A stretch of 23,309 nt of DNA. It comes from a virus. Every line of letters begins with the position of its first letter. Positions within the stretch are counted from its first letter, which is position 1. The stretch covers positions 1 to 23,309 of IMG/VR virus record IMGVR_UViG_3300020405_000021, one strand, 5' to 3'. Both the position numbers and the translations under genes were made by a program. Below, piece after piece: positions 1-10,400 of the stretch. The notes under the pieces are model-generated. The model had not been told where the DNA came from. It saw only the letters and a list, made by a program, of their open reading frames with translations, and did no database searches.

Positions 1-3000
1 AGTACCACTTCCTGTCAAAGATTTGAGAGGAACATCTGCAATAGGAGCTCCAGTTACAGGATAACCAGAACCTCGTGTAACAATTGATGTTGAAGTGGAT
101 GAACTAATAGATGAACCTTGACCTTCAATAATACCTGTTATGGAATTATCATCGTTAGAATTGACTCCATCAACGATAGCATCATTTCCATCTGCCATCG
201 TAATCTTGTCACCAATACCTAAATTTGCATCAATACAATCGGTTCCAGTAACACCAAGTTTAAGTTTTCTTGGTAATGAACGAACAGGATTGTCAGATAA
301 TTGTTGAGAATTTAAGTTGCCTGGAGTAACTGGTGTATTATAGAATGTGGCAGTTCCAGATTCTACAAAAGATGCCTTACGTAACTTAAATGTTAAATCT
401 TCATATTGACTTGGTGTCCAGATTGTTCCATTTTGTGATTTAAATAAACTACCACCAATGTACTGTTTTGATACTACAACATCTTCTACTTCAGGGAGAA
501 GAGTTGTTTTTACTGTTCTCTCACCCATACGAGCAACCCACATTTCATATAAGTCTGATGCAGGTGATAAAAATACAATTGCATATTCCTTATCTGGTTC
601 TAGATAAACAGGAGATGGGAAACTAATTGTGGTAGGAACTGATGCATCATTGGATATATTAACTTGATCTGGATTCAATGCTACTTGAGTGTAATTTTGA
701 ACAAGGAATTCTGTTGGTGTGCCAAGTTCCATGTGTCTAAGTTCTACAAATACTTTAGCATTTGGATCCTTAGAAGCAAAGTATACATCAAATGAAGTTA
801 AGAATGCTCCTGTTTCATCAACTCTAAATGATTGAGCTAATGGGTCTCTATGAGGTGCTTTAACAAATTTTGTGTCTATAATATCTGTTTTAACGTTTAT
901 CCTCTCAGTAAATGAATTAGCTCTCTGTGGAGGTGCTGCAGGGTTCCTAATCTGCACATTATTGTTAGTTTGTGTAACGATAACCCCAGTGCCTGTAAAC
1001 ACCCCTGAAGCGTCACTAGCGAGTGATGTGGAGCCTGGTATTTGTACTACACCCTCTGAAGCAGCAGTTATTTTAAATGTTTTTGCACCAGTTCTAAAAG
1101 TAACTGGAGGTTTGGGAGTTGTATTTGGATCTCTAAAGAAGAATGAACCAAGTATATCACCCCAATTATCAGATATTAAGTCTATGCTAGTAATTTTTGC
1201 AACTGCACCACTGGTTTCACCAATTACCATTGCACCCTTTACAGCATATCCATAATATTGCTCCTCAGATGCTAATGAACTTACATCAATATTAAGTAAT
1301 CTTGATGTTGCAGAATATGTTGCTGAAGGTGCTGGTCTTGAAGAATCATAAGGATCGACAGAGTAATCTTCAACAGTAACAGATGGTGATCCTAATCCAG
1401 CTGTAACATCTGGTCTTGAACTATCGCCAAATTTATGATTTGGTCTCTGTATTCTAACATAACCTATTTCTGGATCATCACCTAAACTTACTAATTCAAT
1501 TCTTGCATTTTCAAAAATAGAAAATGAACCAGAAACCATTTCGATTTCAATTAATTTAGGAATTATATCAGGTGATTGACTATCAAGATAATGGAAATGT
1601 TTTGTAGATGGTTTAAGACCATTTGCTGAAAAGTATACATTTCTAGATCTCATGAAAGGATCTACTTTACTATCAATTTTTGTGCTTTCTATGTAATCAC
1701 TCTCTTCTGCAGTACCTACTAAATTATTAGTGAATTTTTTTTCTACCAATAATGTCTGTCTATTGGTTTGTACAGTATCTACTCTTCTTCGAGGATAGAA
1801 ATCGGTAATTTTTATACTATTAGTTTTATCTTCTTTTAAAACCGTGGTGTTAACAACGTTTGATGTTTCAGCCCAAGTATTACCTGTTGATTCCACTCTA
1901 TAATTATTTAAATAAACAGTTCTTGACCAATTATCTGATGGAGGATCTAAGAGAATTCCACCTGCAAATGTAATTACGTTAAATGGGTTTACGTTTTCTA
2001 CTCTTGTTGCTTGTGGTTGATTAATCCAATCGATTTCAGTGTAATCAAGAGTTATTAAATCACCCGTTTTTTTACAATTTGCATCAAGTAATTGTAAATT
2101 AGAGTTTAAATCAGCAGAAGCTAAGTCAATGTTTGGATTTAGTGCAAGTTCTGCTCTCATAGACCAGAAATCAACTGCACTTATTAATTCTCTAGTTTCT
2201 ACATTAACATCACATCTAGAACCTCCATCAAGATTGAAATCAATGAAACTTCTATTTTTAAAATTATTAACTACAAAACCTGTTTTAAATCTATTGAGAC
2301 CATCCGCATCTTTAACTTCTAGGGATTTAGTATCTAATTCTAAAGCACTTAAAGATGTAAATTCTTCTAGGTTTTCAATTCTTTTTTCTAAAGCACCAAT
2401 ATCTCTCATCGTAAAACGACGATTATCAAACATCCTTATTTGAGGTTCATTGACAACATCATACAAATATGGAGGCAATGTGATCTGAGCAATTTCCATT
2501 GCATTACCAACTTCAGTTGGGGGAACAGGAACTTCTGCTGACTCTCCTTTAATTAATTTTACCTGTTCATATTCATCAATAACAAGTCTATCAATACGAG
2601 GGAGATAGAAACTATATCCCATGATAGAACTTTCATTTGGTGTAATTACAAATGGATTAGTTTCTTCAAATTCACGATTGCAGAAAGCAAATGGCGATCC
2701 TGGTGTTGCTGCTGGATTAAATGTTTTTACTCTTGGTCTTGAATCTAAAACATCAGTTGATCTATCGCCTGTTATGTCTGCTATATCATTTGTATACCTA
2801 TCAGAAGTAAATGAATTTACAGTAAATAAATCACCCTTATTTCCTGATGGTACTTCGTACTGGTCAAATATAACAAGTAATCGTTTTGCAGGAATGGCAG
2901 AACCTTCTTTTCTTACAATTCTTGAATAATCTGATAATTGTTTGGTGTGTCCCTTATCTAATAGGTAATTATCAGTTCTGTCAACATAGTTTCCGTTTAT

Positions 3001-5811
3001 TACTTCTTGAGCACTAGCAATTATAGAAGACTCTTTAAATTTAATATTTTCACTAACAGTGAATCTATTTGCATTTAAGTAAACAAAACTTATATCAGTT
3101 GCAGTTCTTTCAACAATTTGACCTACTGCTCTGCTTTCTTCACCAACTATTTTTTCACCAATAACTGTTGCAGTATCTAAATTTAATCCAGATACAAATT
3201 TTATCTTATCATAAACTGGTTTAGATGTATTTTTTGATTCGTAAATTCCAATTATTTTATTTACATCTGGCACATTTAGAGAAATCTCTTCATCTTGAAT
3301 TCTTAAACCGTATGCATTACTTTGTGTTAAACTAGAATCTGCAGATGAACCTGTCGTTCTTGTGATTTCCAATTGTTTACTTCTAGAGTAATTCTTTGAT
3401 TTACTTGTAACACCAACTTTTTTAAGTGTTACATTTACTGTGCAAGCAAGGTTAAATTCTAATCCTGTAAATTTAATATCATTTCCATCATTTGTAATAC
3501 TAACCTTATCTGCAGTTAAAGGTTCAACCAAACCATTACTATATGTTATTGTATATTTTTCAGCATCAAATGGTTCAAAGAATGCACTTGTAATACCTGC
3601 ACTTGCATCCAAAGCATCTTGAGTCGTCAAATCTAATTCAAAACCAGATGATGATTTACCTGTTACTTGAGTTGTAATAATCAGATTAGAATTTGAAGAA
3701 TTTAAATTTGATACATTTTTTCTAGGTAATCTGGTATATAATCCAGCATCATCAATATTTGATATTAAAGGTACTCTAACTCTAAAAACACCTGAAGTTG
3801 TGCCACTAGTTATAATATCCCCCTCATTAACATCAGTAACATCAGGGACTTCGACTAATGTAAGTGTTTTTCCACTGTTAGTTATATCTATTACACGATT
3901 ATAAACAGGATCTGAAAAATCATTTGAATTATAAGATATAATTGAATCTGTAGTAAGTCCTACCTTACCTGCAAAATTACGACCTGCTACAATAGCAGTA
4001 TTGGTACCACTACCTCCACCAGTGACTGATAATTGATCTGCAGGTGAAAATCCAGACAATACACGATCATAAAGAACTGAATCTGCTATAAAATCAGATA
4101 CTAGACCACTACCACTTATCGTGCTAATGTCTTGAAAAACAGATTTGATATCAAATACATTATATGCATTTACCTTTGCAACTGTTGATTTTGTGTCAGT
4201 GGTTTTTTCATTGTAAATTAATTGCTCTCCAACAACGAATGTCCCAGTAGTCTCCGATATATTAATTTCATCTACTGCAGTCGTTCCAGAATTTTCTGCT
4301 AGATAGCCTATGGCACCACTGGATAAACCCCTAACTCTAGTTCCCTTTATTTGACCTGAAACTATATTTGTTACTCTCAATGTGGTGTATGTTTGAATAT
4401 CATACAAATGTAAATCAAATTGAGTTGAAGCATTTTCATATGGTTTATCTGTAACTCCAAAGGAATATACTCTTGCTTGTCCTATTTTTAATCCAGTAGG
4501 TAAAGATGTTGAACCACTTCTTCTTTGATTATAAAGTCCAACAACATTTGTATTATTTCCACCCAAATTAATATATGGAGTTCCTTGAACATTATTCACT
4601 CGAAGTAAACTTCCCATGCTAAATGGTATGGATGCAGAGGGTATATCTTTAACATCTCTTGGTTTATCAACGTCTAAAACAGTTGTGCCATTTAAATATA
4701 CATCATATCCCTTAACATATGCTTTACCTGGTGATAATTTAACACACATGGTGTCCTCTGAGGGTTTATTACCATCATCAGTTAACTGATTCTCAGTATA
4801 TAATCCATTTGATTCAATTTCATCATTTAGAGAATTTTGTAAATTGACACGGAATGGTTCAACTGCATAGTTTCCAGACTCATCATAAGTTCTTTTAGCA
4901 AAATATTTTTTAATCTGCGAGTATACTGAATCATCTTGTAGTTTCTTAGTTACACCCTGATCAACCTTGAATAATTCAACGAAAGATGTATCATTAAAAT
5001 CATTTATAGATTTCTTAGCTAATTTGAGTGATATTTTAAATCTATCAGCACCTGGTGCAGCAAAATTAGTAAATCCTTTTGCATTATCAAATAGAGATGA
5101 ATCATCATTAGCATTTATTACTTCTTCAAGTATATCAAATCCTACTCTGTATGATGGATTATTATCATAAGGTTCTAATATTATAAGAGATGTTGATACG
5201 TCAACAAAAGTACCACGAACAAAATATACACCTTCACTCACTCCAAAAGCAGAACCAGTTGCAGAAGCATTTTCTAGGGATAAAGTTAATACAGTCTCGC
5301 CAGCATTTAAAGTAGTGTTTCCATAAGTTACACTCTCCTCTAAAATTAAAATCTCACCATTTGGATATAATGTGCTTAAAGAGTCAGTTCCAGATTTATT
5401 ATATTTTACAAAAATAGTTGGTTCAGTTACACCTTCATTTGGTGGAAGAACATAATTTTTTATAGTTGCAACAATACCAGAATTTTGACCTCTAACTCTT
5501 ACACCTTTACCATTATTTTTTGCAATTAAACTATCTAAGTATATTGAAACGTCTAAACCAAGGTGGTTTGGATTAATTTTACAAGAAAAATACGATGTAT
5601 CATACTCAATGCCACCTGGTATGACCATTGAACCTTCTTTGAAAATATGCTTTCCAAATGTTTCAACTTGATTTTGTAATATTGACTGTAAACCAGTTAA
5701 TTCTCTTGCCTGTACTGGACTTCCAGGTTTAAAAAGAACTTTATAAAAATTTTTCGCCTTATCAAAGTCGTCATAATAAGGACTTATATTTAGATTTGTC
5801 TTTTGTGGCAT
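1..5811 (-). CDS. DUF4815-type phage baseplate/tail structural protein, partial (C-terminus beyond the window)
   Basis: I read this frame codon by codon from the ATG at 5811-5809 to base 1. It is open for 1,937 codons with no stop, so the 3' end lies outside the window. The N-terminus has the pattern I know from DUF4815 proteins of T4-like cyanophages: SPYYDDF (residues 10-16), then LFKPG..VQAREL..LQ..LQNQ (26-48). Residues 1127-1151 include RRFTMRDIGALEKRIENLEE, a short predicted coiled coil typical of the family. DPLAQSF (1656-1662) opens a beta domain found near the C-terminal part of relatives. GSGY (1914-1917), followed by LTGSGT at the window edge, begins the same beta repeat found in the two upstream genes. 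The start is 1 nt after the gp8 stop with no strong Shine-Dalgarno, so translation is probably coupled to gp8. Position after gp8 matches T4 genes 9 and 10, so a peripheral baseplate role is inferred. No signal peptide or membrane segment is seen. Confidence 0.9.
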   Translation of the reverse strand, partial: MPQKTNLNISPYYDDFDKAKNFYKVLFKPGSPVQARELTGLQSILQNQVETFGKHIFKEGSMVIPGGIEYDTSYFSCKINPNHLGLDVSIYLDSLIAKNNGKGVRVRGQNSGIVATIKNYVLPPNEGVTEPTIFVKYNKSGTDSLSTLYPNGEILILEESVTYGNTTLNAGETVLTLSLENASATGSAFGVSEGVYFVRGTFVDVSTSLIILEPYDNNPSYRVGFDILEEVINANDDSSLFDNAKGFTNFAAPGADRFKISLKLAKKSINDFNDTSFVELFKVDQGVTKKLQDDSVYSQIKKYFAKRTYDESGNYAVEPFRVNLQNSLNDEIESNGLYTENQLTDDGNKPSEDTMCVKLSPGKAYVKGYDVYLNGTTVLDVDKPRDVKDIPSASIPFSMGSLLRVNNVQGTPYINLGGNNTNVVGLYNQRRSGSTSLPTGLKIGQARVYSFGVTDKPYENASTQFDLHLYDIQTYTTLRVTNIVSGQIKGTRVRGLSSGAIGYLAENSGTTAVDEINISETTGTFVVGEQLIYNEKTTDTKSTVAKVNAYNVFDIKSVFQDISTISGSGLVSDFIADSVLYDRVLSGFSPADQLSVTGGGSGTNTAIVAGRNFAGKVGLTTDSIISYNSNDFSDPVYNRVIDITNSGKTLTLVEVPDVTDVNEGDIITSGTTSGVFRVRVPLISNIDDAGLYTRLPRKNVSNLNSSNSNLIITTQVTGKSSSGFELDLTTQDALDASAGITSAFFEPFDAEKYTITYSNGLVEPLTADKVSITNDGNDIKFTGLEFNLACTVNVTLKKVGVTSKSKNYSRSKQLEITRTTGSSADSSLTQSNAYGLRIQDEEISLNVPDVNKIIGIYESKNTSKPVYDKIKFVSGLNLDTATVIGEKIVGEESRAVGQIVERTATDISFVYLNANRFTVSENIKFKESSIIASAQEVINGNYVDRTDNYLLDKGHTKQLSDYSRIVRKEGSAIPAKRLLVIFDQYEVPSGNKGDLFTVNSFTSDRYTNDIADITGDRSTDVLDSRPRVKTFNPAATPGSPFAFCNREFEETNPFVITPNESSIMGYSFYLPRIDRLVIDEYEQVKLIKGESAEVPVPPTEVGNAMEIAQITLPPYLYDVVNEPQIRMFDNRRFTMRDIGALEKRIENLEEFTSLSALELDTKSLEVKDADGLNRFKTGFVVNNFKNRSFIDFNLDGGSRCDVNVETRELISAVDFWSMRAELALNPNIDLASADLNSNLQLLDANCKKTGDLITLDYTEIDWINQPQATRVENVNPFNVITFAGGILLDPPSDNWSRTVYLNNYRVESTGNTWAETSNVVNTTVLKEDKTNSIKITDFYPRRRVDTVQTNRQTLLVEKKFTNNLVGTAEESDYIESTKIDSKVDPFMRSRNVYFSANGLKPSTKHFHYLDSQSPDIIPKLIEIEMVSGSFSIFENARIELVSLGDDPEIGYVRIQRPNHKFGDSSRPDVTAGLGSPSVTVEDYSVDPYDSSRPAPSATYSATSRLLNIDVSSLASEEQYYGYAVKGAMVIGETSGAVAKITSIDLISDNWGDILGSFFFRDPNTTPKPPVTFRTGAKTFKITAASEGVVQIPGSTSLASDASGVFTGTGVIVTQTNNNVQIRNPAAPPQRANSFTERINVKTDIIDTKFVKAPHRDPLAQSFRVDETGAFLTSFDVYFASKDPNAKVFVELRHMELGTPTEFLVQNYTQVALNPDQVNISNDASVPTTISFPSPVYLEPDKEYAIVFLSPASDLYEMWVARMGERTVKTTLLPEVEDVVVSKQYIGGSLFKSQNGTIWTPSQYEDLTFKLRKASFVESGTATFYNTPVTPGNLNSQQLSDNPVRSLPRKLKLGVTGTDCIDANLGIGDKITMADGNDAIVDGVNSNDDNSITGIIEGQGSSISSSTSTSIVTRGSGYPVTGAPIADVPLKSLTGSGT

Positions 5812-5812
5812 T

Positions 5813-7414
5813 TTAGAACTCTAGTATGATTTTAATGTCCTCTTTTTGTCGGTCACTTCTCACAATCTCTGGTCTATTATCTAAGTAAATTATTTGTCCC
5901 GACCCTTTATTTATCTCAGAATCAGATAACCCTGCTTGGAATCTAGTTCCAAGATTAATCAACTTAGTTCCAGTTGGATTAGTAGAAATACCTGAAAAAT
6001 TAGTTTGAACTTTACCTGAAAATCCTGATTCATCACCACTCACAACCGACTCTGAACTTTCAAACTGAAATGTTGGAGTGGATGTGGTTATCCCAAGAAA
6101 GTCTGTTTGATCCTTCGCTATATTTCCTGTATTGAAATAAAGTGATCTGTCTCTAAAGTATTTCATCACTTTAGTTTCCTTATCATAAGATGAAACGTAA
6201 CCTTTAGCAATCCTTGTAGCATTATTTAATGTCAATGTTTGTGTTATTTTCTCACCTACAATTGGTGTTCCAGTAGAAGTATCTGGATTAAATTTTATTG
6301 CTTGTAGTGATGAATATGTATTATCGGTATATGTATTTGCAGTGCCAGCTTTAGTTGGATTCTTTACAATTCCAACCTGTGCGAATATGGAATCACTTGG
6401 GAAGTCTTTAGTTGAATCATCAAATCGAGAGTAAATCATAACTCTATCAGTTCCCAACTCAGTGTAAATGTCATCACCATGACCTCTTCCAGGAGGAATT
6501 ATAGGAACTAACTTTGCTCTATTTTGTGCTGAAACATTACTACTTATACTGTCTAAATTTACCATTGCATAAGTATAACCCTTTCCACCATTACTAACCG
6601 TCACATTTGTTATATTGCCCCCTTGAACAGTTACCCTTGCTTTTGCACCTGTTCCATCACCCAATATATCTACTTCTACAGAACCGCCCTCTGGTGAATT
6701 ATCATATTCTATACCAGGATTTTCAATATAAACATGTTTAATTTGATTTGAATTTACATCAGAGTTTCCATTTTCTCTTACTGTTCTAATTTGAGAGTCA
6801 GTTGATGATGACCAATTATTAGGAACAGTAATAAATTCAGTTGAATCAAATTTTATAATGTCACTTGGAGAAACTGTAAATAAGTATTTCCACTTATATC
6901 CATCACCACTATTTCCTGCTTTTGATGGTTCTAAATCAGTAAACAATGGTTCATCCTGTGATACATTGCCTAATGGATTAATGCCTGAAGAACCATTATC
7001 AATACAAATATAAACTTTAAACTCAGAGTTCATTACGTAGTAATGTGCGTCATATAATCTATTTGATTTTGTTACTGGACTTTGATTTTCTGGACTGTAA
7101 TCATCTCTATAAATTTCATACCTATTACCAGAAACCCAATCTACTCTTCTAATAAGTCTTCTTATATTTGCAGATGATACCTTTTTACCAAACATCATTG
7201 TATCACCACTATGTCTTAGATATGCAAAACTATCTGTTGGTGAGGGAGTCACTGTGTTCCAGTCAGAGGATCTACCATAACCCACTAAACCTGGTATACC
7301 ATCAGGATTTGATAATCCTAAAAATACATAATATGAATTATTTGTATCCTCTACTGACTCTACAAAATTATTTGCATTTAAAATTCTAAATTGATCAGTA
7401 ACAATTGCTGACAT
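5813..7414 (-). CDS. gp8: Baseplate wedge subunit gp8
   Basis: This 533-residue protein matches T4 gp8 as I remember it at several places. These are the start AIVTDQFRILN (residues 3-13), RRVDW (89-93) aligning with RRDW, GDGYKWKYLF (170-179) followed by EFITVPNNW (193-201), and the final 29 residues from SGQIIYLDNRPEIV (505-518) to the end (EDIKIILEF), aligning with SGEMIYMENRPPII...EEINILFTF. In T4, gp8 is a wedge component bound near gp7 and gp10, and it is about 334 residues long. The extra ~200 residues here lie mainly between 205 and 505. They include GTGAKARVTVQGG (254-266) followed by NVTVSNGGKGY (270-280), the repeat shared with the neighbouring proteins. The gene starts 41 nt after the giant gene and has its own late promoter. 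The leader lacks a good Shine-Dalgarno. Its TAA stop lies 1 nt before the next start. Confidence 0.93.
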   Translation of the reverse strand: MSAIVTDQFRILNANNFVESVEDTNNSYYVFLGLSNPDGIPGLVGYGRSSDWNTVTPSPTDSFAYLRHSGDTMMFGKKVSSANIRRLIRRVDWVSGNRYEIYRDDYSPENQSPVTKSNRLYDAHYYVMNSEFKVYICIDNGSSGINPLGNVSQDEPLFTDLEPSKAGNSGDGYKWKYLFTVSPSDIIKFDSTEFITVPNNWSSSTDSQIRTVRENGNSDVNSNQIKHVYIENPGIEYDNSPEGGSVEVDILGDGTGAKARVTVQGGNITNVTVSNGGKGYTYAMVNLDSISSNVSAQNRAKLVPIIPPGRGHGDDIYTELGTDRVMIYSRFDDSTKDFPSDSIFAQVGIVKNPTKAGTANTYTDNTYSSLQAIKFNPDTSTGTPIVGEKITQTLTLNNATRIAKGYVSSYDKETKVMKYFRDRSLYFNTGNIAKDQTDFLGITTSTPTFQFESSESVVSGDESGFSGKVQTNFSGISTNPTGTKLINLGTRFQAGLSDSEINKGSGQIIYLDNRPEIVRSDRQKEDIKIILEF

Positions 7415-7421
7415 CGTATCT

Positions 7422-7429
7422 ATACTTTT
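7422..7429 (-). promoter_or_regulatory. Shared octamer AAAAGTAT in the gp8 leader
   Basis: AAAAGTAT lies 6 nt after the late promoter and 7 nt before the gp8 ATG. The same octamer occurs at the equivalent place before gp25. It overlaps the predicted transcription start, so it could be an initial transcribed sequence or a minimal translation leader. No AGGAG-like site is present. A function is inferred only from the recurrence. Confidence 0.4.
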
Positions 7430-7435
7430 TCTTTC

Positions 7436-7443
7436 TATTTATA
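7436..7443 (-). promoter_or_regulatory. T4-type late promoter for gp8
   Basis: On the minus strand the sequence reads CTATAAATAG, an exact match to the T4 late -10 element TATAAATA. T4 late genes are read by host RNA polymerase carrying gp55, gp33 and the gp45 clamp. The element sits 12 nt after the stop of the giant gene and 21 nt before the gp8 ATG, and lies outside any coding region. Transcription should begin about 6 nt downstream. It would supply gp8 and the DUF4815 gene with a transcript independent of the 13.4-kb gene upstream. Confidence 0.85.
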
Positions 7444-7455
7444 GGGGTTTCTGCA

Positions 7456-10400
7456 TCAAGCTATAATAGCCCTTATTGAACCGCTGTTTCTGTGTCCTTT
7501 TTCACCTTGATCATCATAACTCTTTCTTTGTATTGTTGGGAAAGTTGTGAGTCCACTATTTACTGTGAATCCAGAAACACCAATTGAGATTGGATTACTT
7601 GAACGTGCAACGTCGTTACCATATATTCTTCCCCAACTTAATTTACCTAGAGGTCTTGCAGAAGTAAGATCACCATCAAAGAATCCTTCGGTGTTTATAC
7701 CGCTGATAGAACTAGCACTATTTGTATGAACATGGCATATGATAGTTCCCGTTGCACCATCAGTTATTATAGAATTAACAATATAAACATTATCAACGAA
7801 AGTTGTACCAACTCCTACGATATTTGCATTACCAGGTTCTACAGATGTAAGACCATTACCCACATTTGTATCTGTAATAAGGACTGGGTATCCTTGTTTT
7901 AATGTGTTTGCTGCAATATTAGTATTTAATGTTCCATTAGGTTGTCTTACTACTCCATAGTAATCAAATCTAAGTGCTGGACCACCACCACTTCTGGTGA
8001 TTTGAGTTATACCAGTTATGATTCCAGTATATCCTTCAAATTGGTCAAAACCATTTACTTTTTCTGTTTTAAATTTAGGTTCATCGATTATAACTTGTGG
8101 TGGAGCCATGTTTGAATAACCAAATCCAGGATTTGTAATATTAATATCTGTTATTGAACCGTTTGTTATAGTAGCGGTTGCTGTCGCAGTAGTTGCTACT
8201 CCCACCGTTCCATCAGATTGTATAAATGTATGAATTCCTACAAGTGGATTACCTATTTTAACAGTAGCACTCTCATATCCACTACCTGAATTTGTAATAT
8301 TAATATCTGTTATTGTACCTGCTGTAGATACTATTGCTGTTGCAGATGCACCTACTTTAATTTCTCCAGATGTTATCAAGGCATCAACAGAGTCAACTGT
8401 AAAATTATCATACTTGTTTTCATAGAAAAACTGAGTAGCATCATCAACAAATATACCGTCATTGTTGTTAACTCCCTTTCCAGATGTAGATGTTAAATTA
8501 CCGATTATCTTTGAAGTGGGATAAATTTGAGGTTCTAATATAGATCTTGATTTGTCAATTTTTTGACCATTGATTATGAAATCAGTTTTTTGTTTAGTCC
8601 ATCTTATTGGTTTTTCATTTTTTTCGTCAATACCAAGTCCAGTGTAGATATCAGTATCAAGTATATCTGTATTAAGAATTTCTTTTACTATTCTCTCTTT
8701 TTGCTGTGATGTTGTTATGCCTGGTAGAGTAGGATTCGCAAAAACTCTTAAATTATCACCTATCTTTATTGTTTCAGATACATTTTGAAGTTTTACATCT
8801 ACATTATCAGTTCCTTTATAGAAGTAAATATCTACTTTATCATGGTCATTTAGACCAGGACCAGATTCTCCACTAGGTGCTTCAGTAAATGTAAATGTAG
8901 TTCCACCTTGGAATTGATATGCTTCACCAGGTTTTTGTAATACACCATTTATAAAGATGAGTAATACAGCATCTAAATCAATCAAAGCGGAGCGAGGATC
9001 ATCAAGTGTTTTTTCAAAACTTAATAGTTCACCATTAAAGAATAATGGGAATCTTGTTCTTTTTCCATTTTGTAATATTTTGATGCTATCAATCGCATCA
9101 ATTTGACCAAATTGCCAAGCGGAGAATTTATCGTTGAATATTTCTAAAACCTCTAATTCAAATTCCTGAATTGGTGATGTTAAATGAGCAGCAGTAACTA
9201 ATCCTACAGGTTTGAACTTATCTCCTTTTTTGAACGAATGTCCTGACCTTGCAACTTCAAAATCCTTTATTTGGAATAGTGTAGAACCAATTCCAACACT
9301 AGTTGATGCAGCACTAACCCCAACATTTAATAGTAAATTTGATCCAGTATCAGTAGTTGCTCCAACTCCTAATCTAGATATACCTACAACTTCAAGATTT
9401 TCATATACAGGTTCAGGTATTATTATTTCAGGATTTACATAACCTGTACCAGGTGAGGTTATATCAAACGATAGACTACCTCCTACACCCACAGTTGCGG
9501 TCACAACAGCACCTGTTCCTCCACCACCACCAGCACCAACATTAAATGTGATTGTACTGAGAGATGTTGAACCTACACTTACAAATGTGCCAGCAAATGG
9601 ATCTGAGTTAGGGAAACTAGTTTTAGATACTGCACGAGGATATGGATGATTACCTAAGAATGCATCTTTTGAACACTTAAATACGATTCCACCAGTATCA
9701 ATACCAACTGTATCACTCGTTGTAAATGTATGATCTGGTATGGTTAATGTAAGAAGTCCGCTGTGAGATTCATAAAATGCATCAGTTGCAGTAAATGAAT
9801 CTCCATTATAAGTTCCTTTTTTAATAGAACCAATTCCTGAACTAACGAATCTATGTTCATACGCAATGTCTGTTACACCTATAGCAACACTACCACCACG
9901 ATATCCAGAACCAAATGTTAAGTCCTCATAAAATTCATACACATGACCACCACCTTGATAAGTATGTGGTATTGTGCTGGCACCTGCTTTTACTTCAAAA
10001 GTTCTCTCAGATACAATACCAACAACAAATAACCCTCTTTCATGGTCTTGGAATATTGTGGTTGTGACTCCAACATATCCACCACCACCAATTGTTTGTA
10101 CTGCAGTAGCAGTTGCTGATACAAAAGTATGAGTATATTGATCACCAGGTGCAGAGGCACCAACATTTACTCTAAATGTATTTGTAGTAACGTTACTCAC
10201 TGTCAAATATTGATTTGCAGCAGGATCAGTTGCTCTTGGATAACTATGATTCGTAGCGTTACTATCTTTAGTACAAGTAAACACGAATGAATCTGTTTCA
10301 AGAACAACAGCATCACCATTTACTAATCCATGATTGTTAATAGTAATAACTAAATTACCATTTGAAGGAGTATAATTTGCATTTGTAGGTTGACCAACTA

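Noticed and set aside
872-5170. Several plus-strand open frames of 60-127 codons on the left side
   Set aside because: They lie opposite a minus-strand frame open for 1,937 codons with recognisable DUF4815 features. They have no ribosome sites and their products resemble no family. They are shadows.
5808-5818. Possible programmed frameshift joining gp8 and the DUF4815 gene
   Set aside because: gp8 ends with its conserved C-terminus right at the stop, and the next ATG begins a canonical DUF4815 N-terminus. There is no slippery heptamer, and ordinary coupled translation explains the 1-nt gap.
7168-7389. Plus-strand open frame of 73 codons opposite the start of gp8
   Set aside because: The opposite strand encodes conserved gp8 sequence, and the plus-strand product is low-complexity and unlike any phage protein.
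7430-7460. Possible terminator between the giant gene and gp8
   Set aside because: There is no inverted repeat followed by a T run on the minus strand. The AT-rich stretch is accounted for by the late promoter.
8132-8315. Repeated 25-mer as a possible CRISPR or regulatory array
   Set aside because: There are only two copies, and the 159-nt spacing is in frame and encodes a protein repeat. This is coding duplication.
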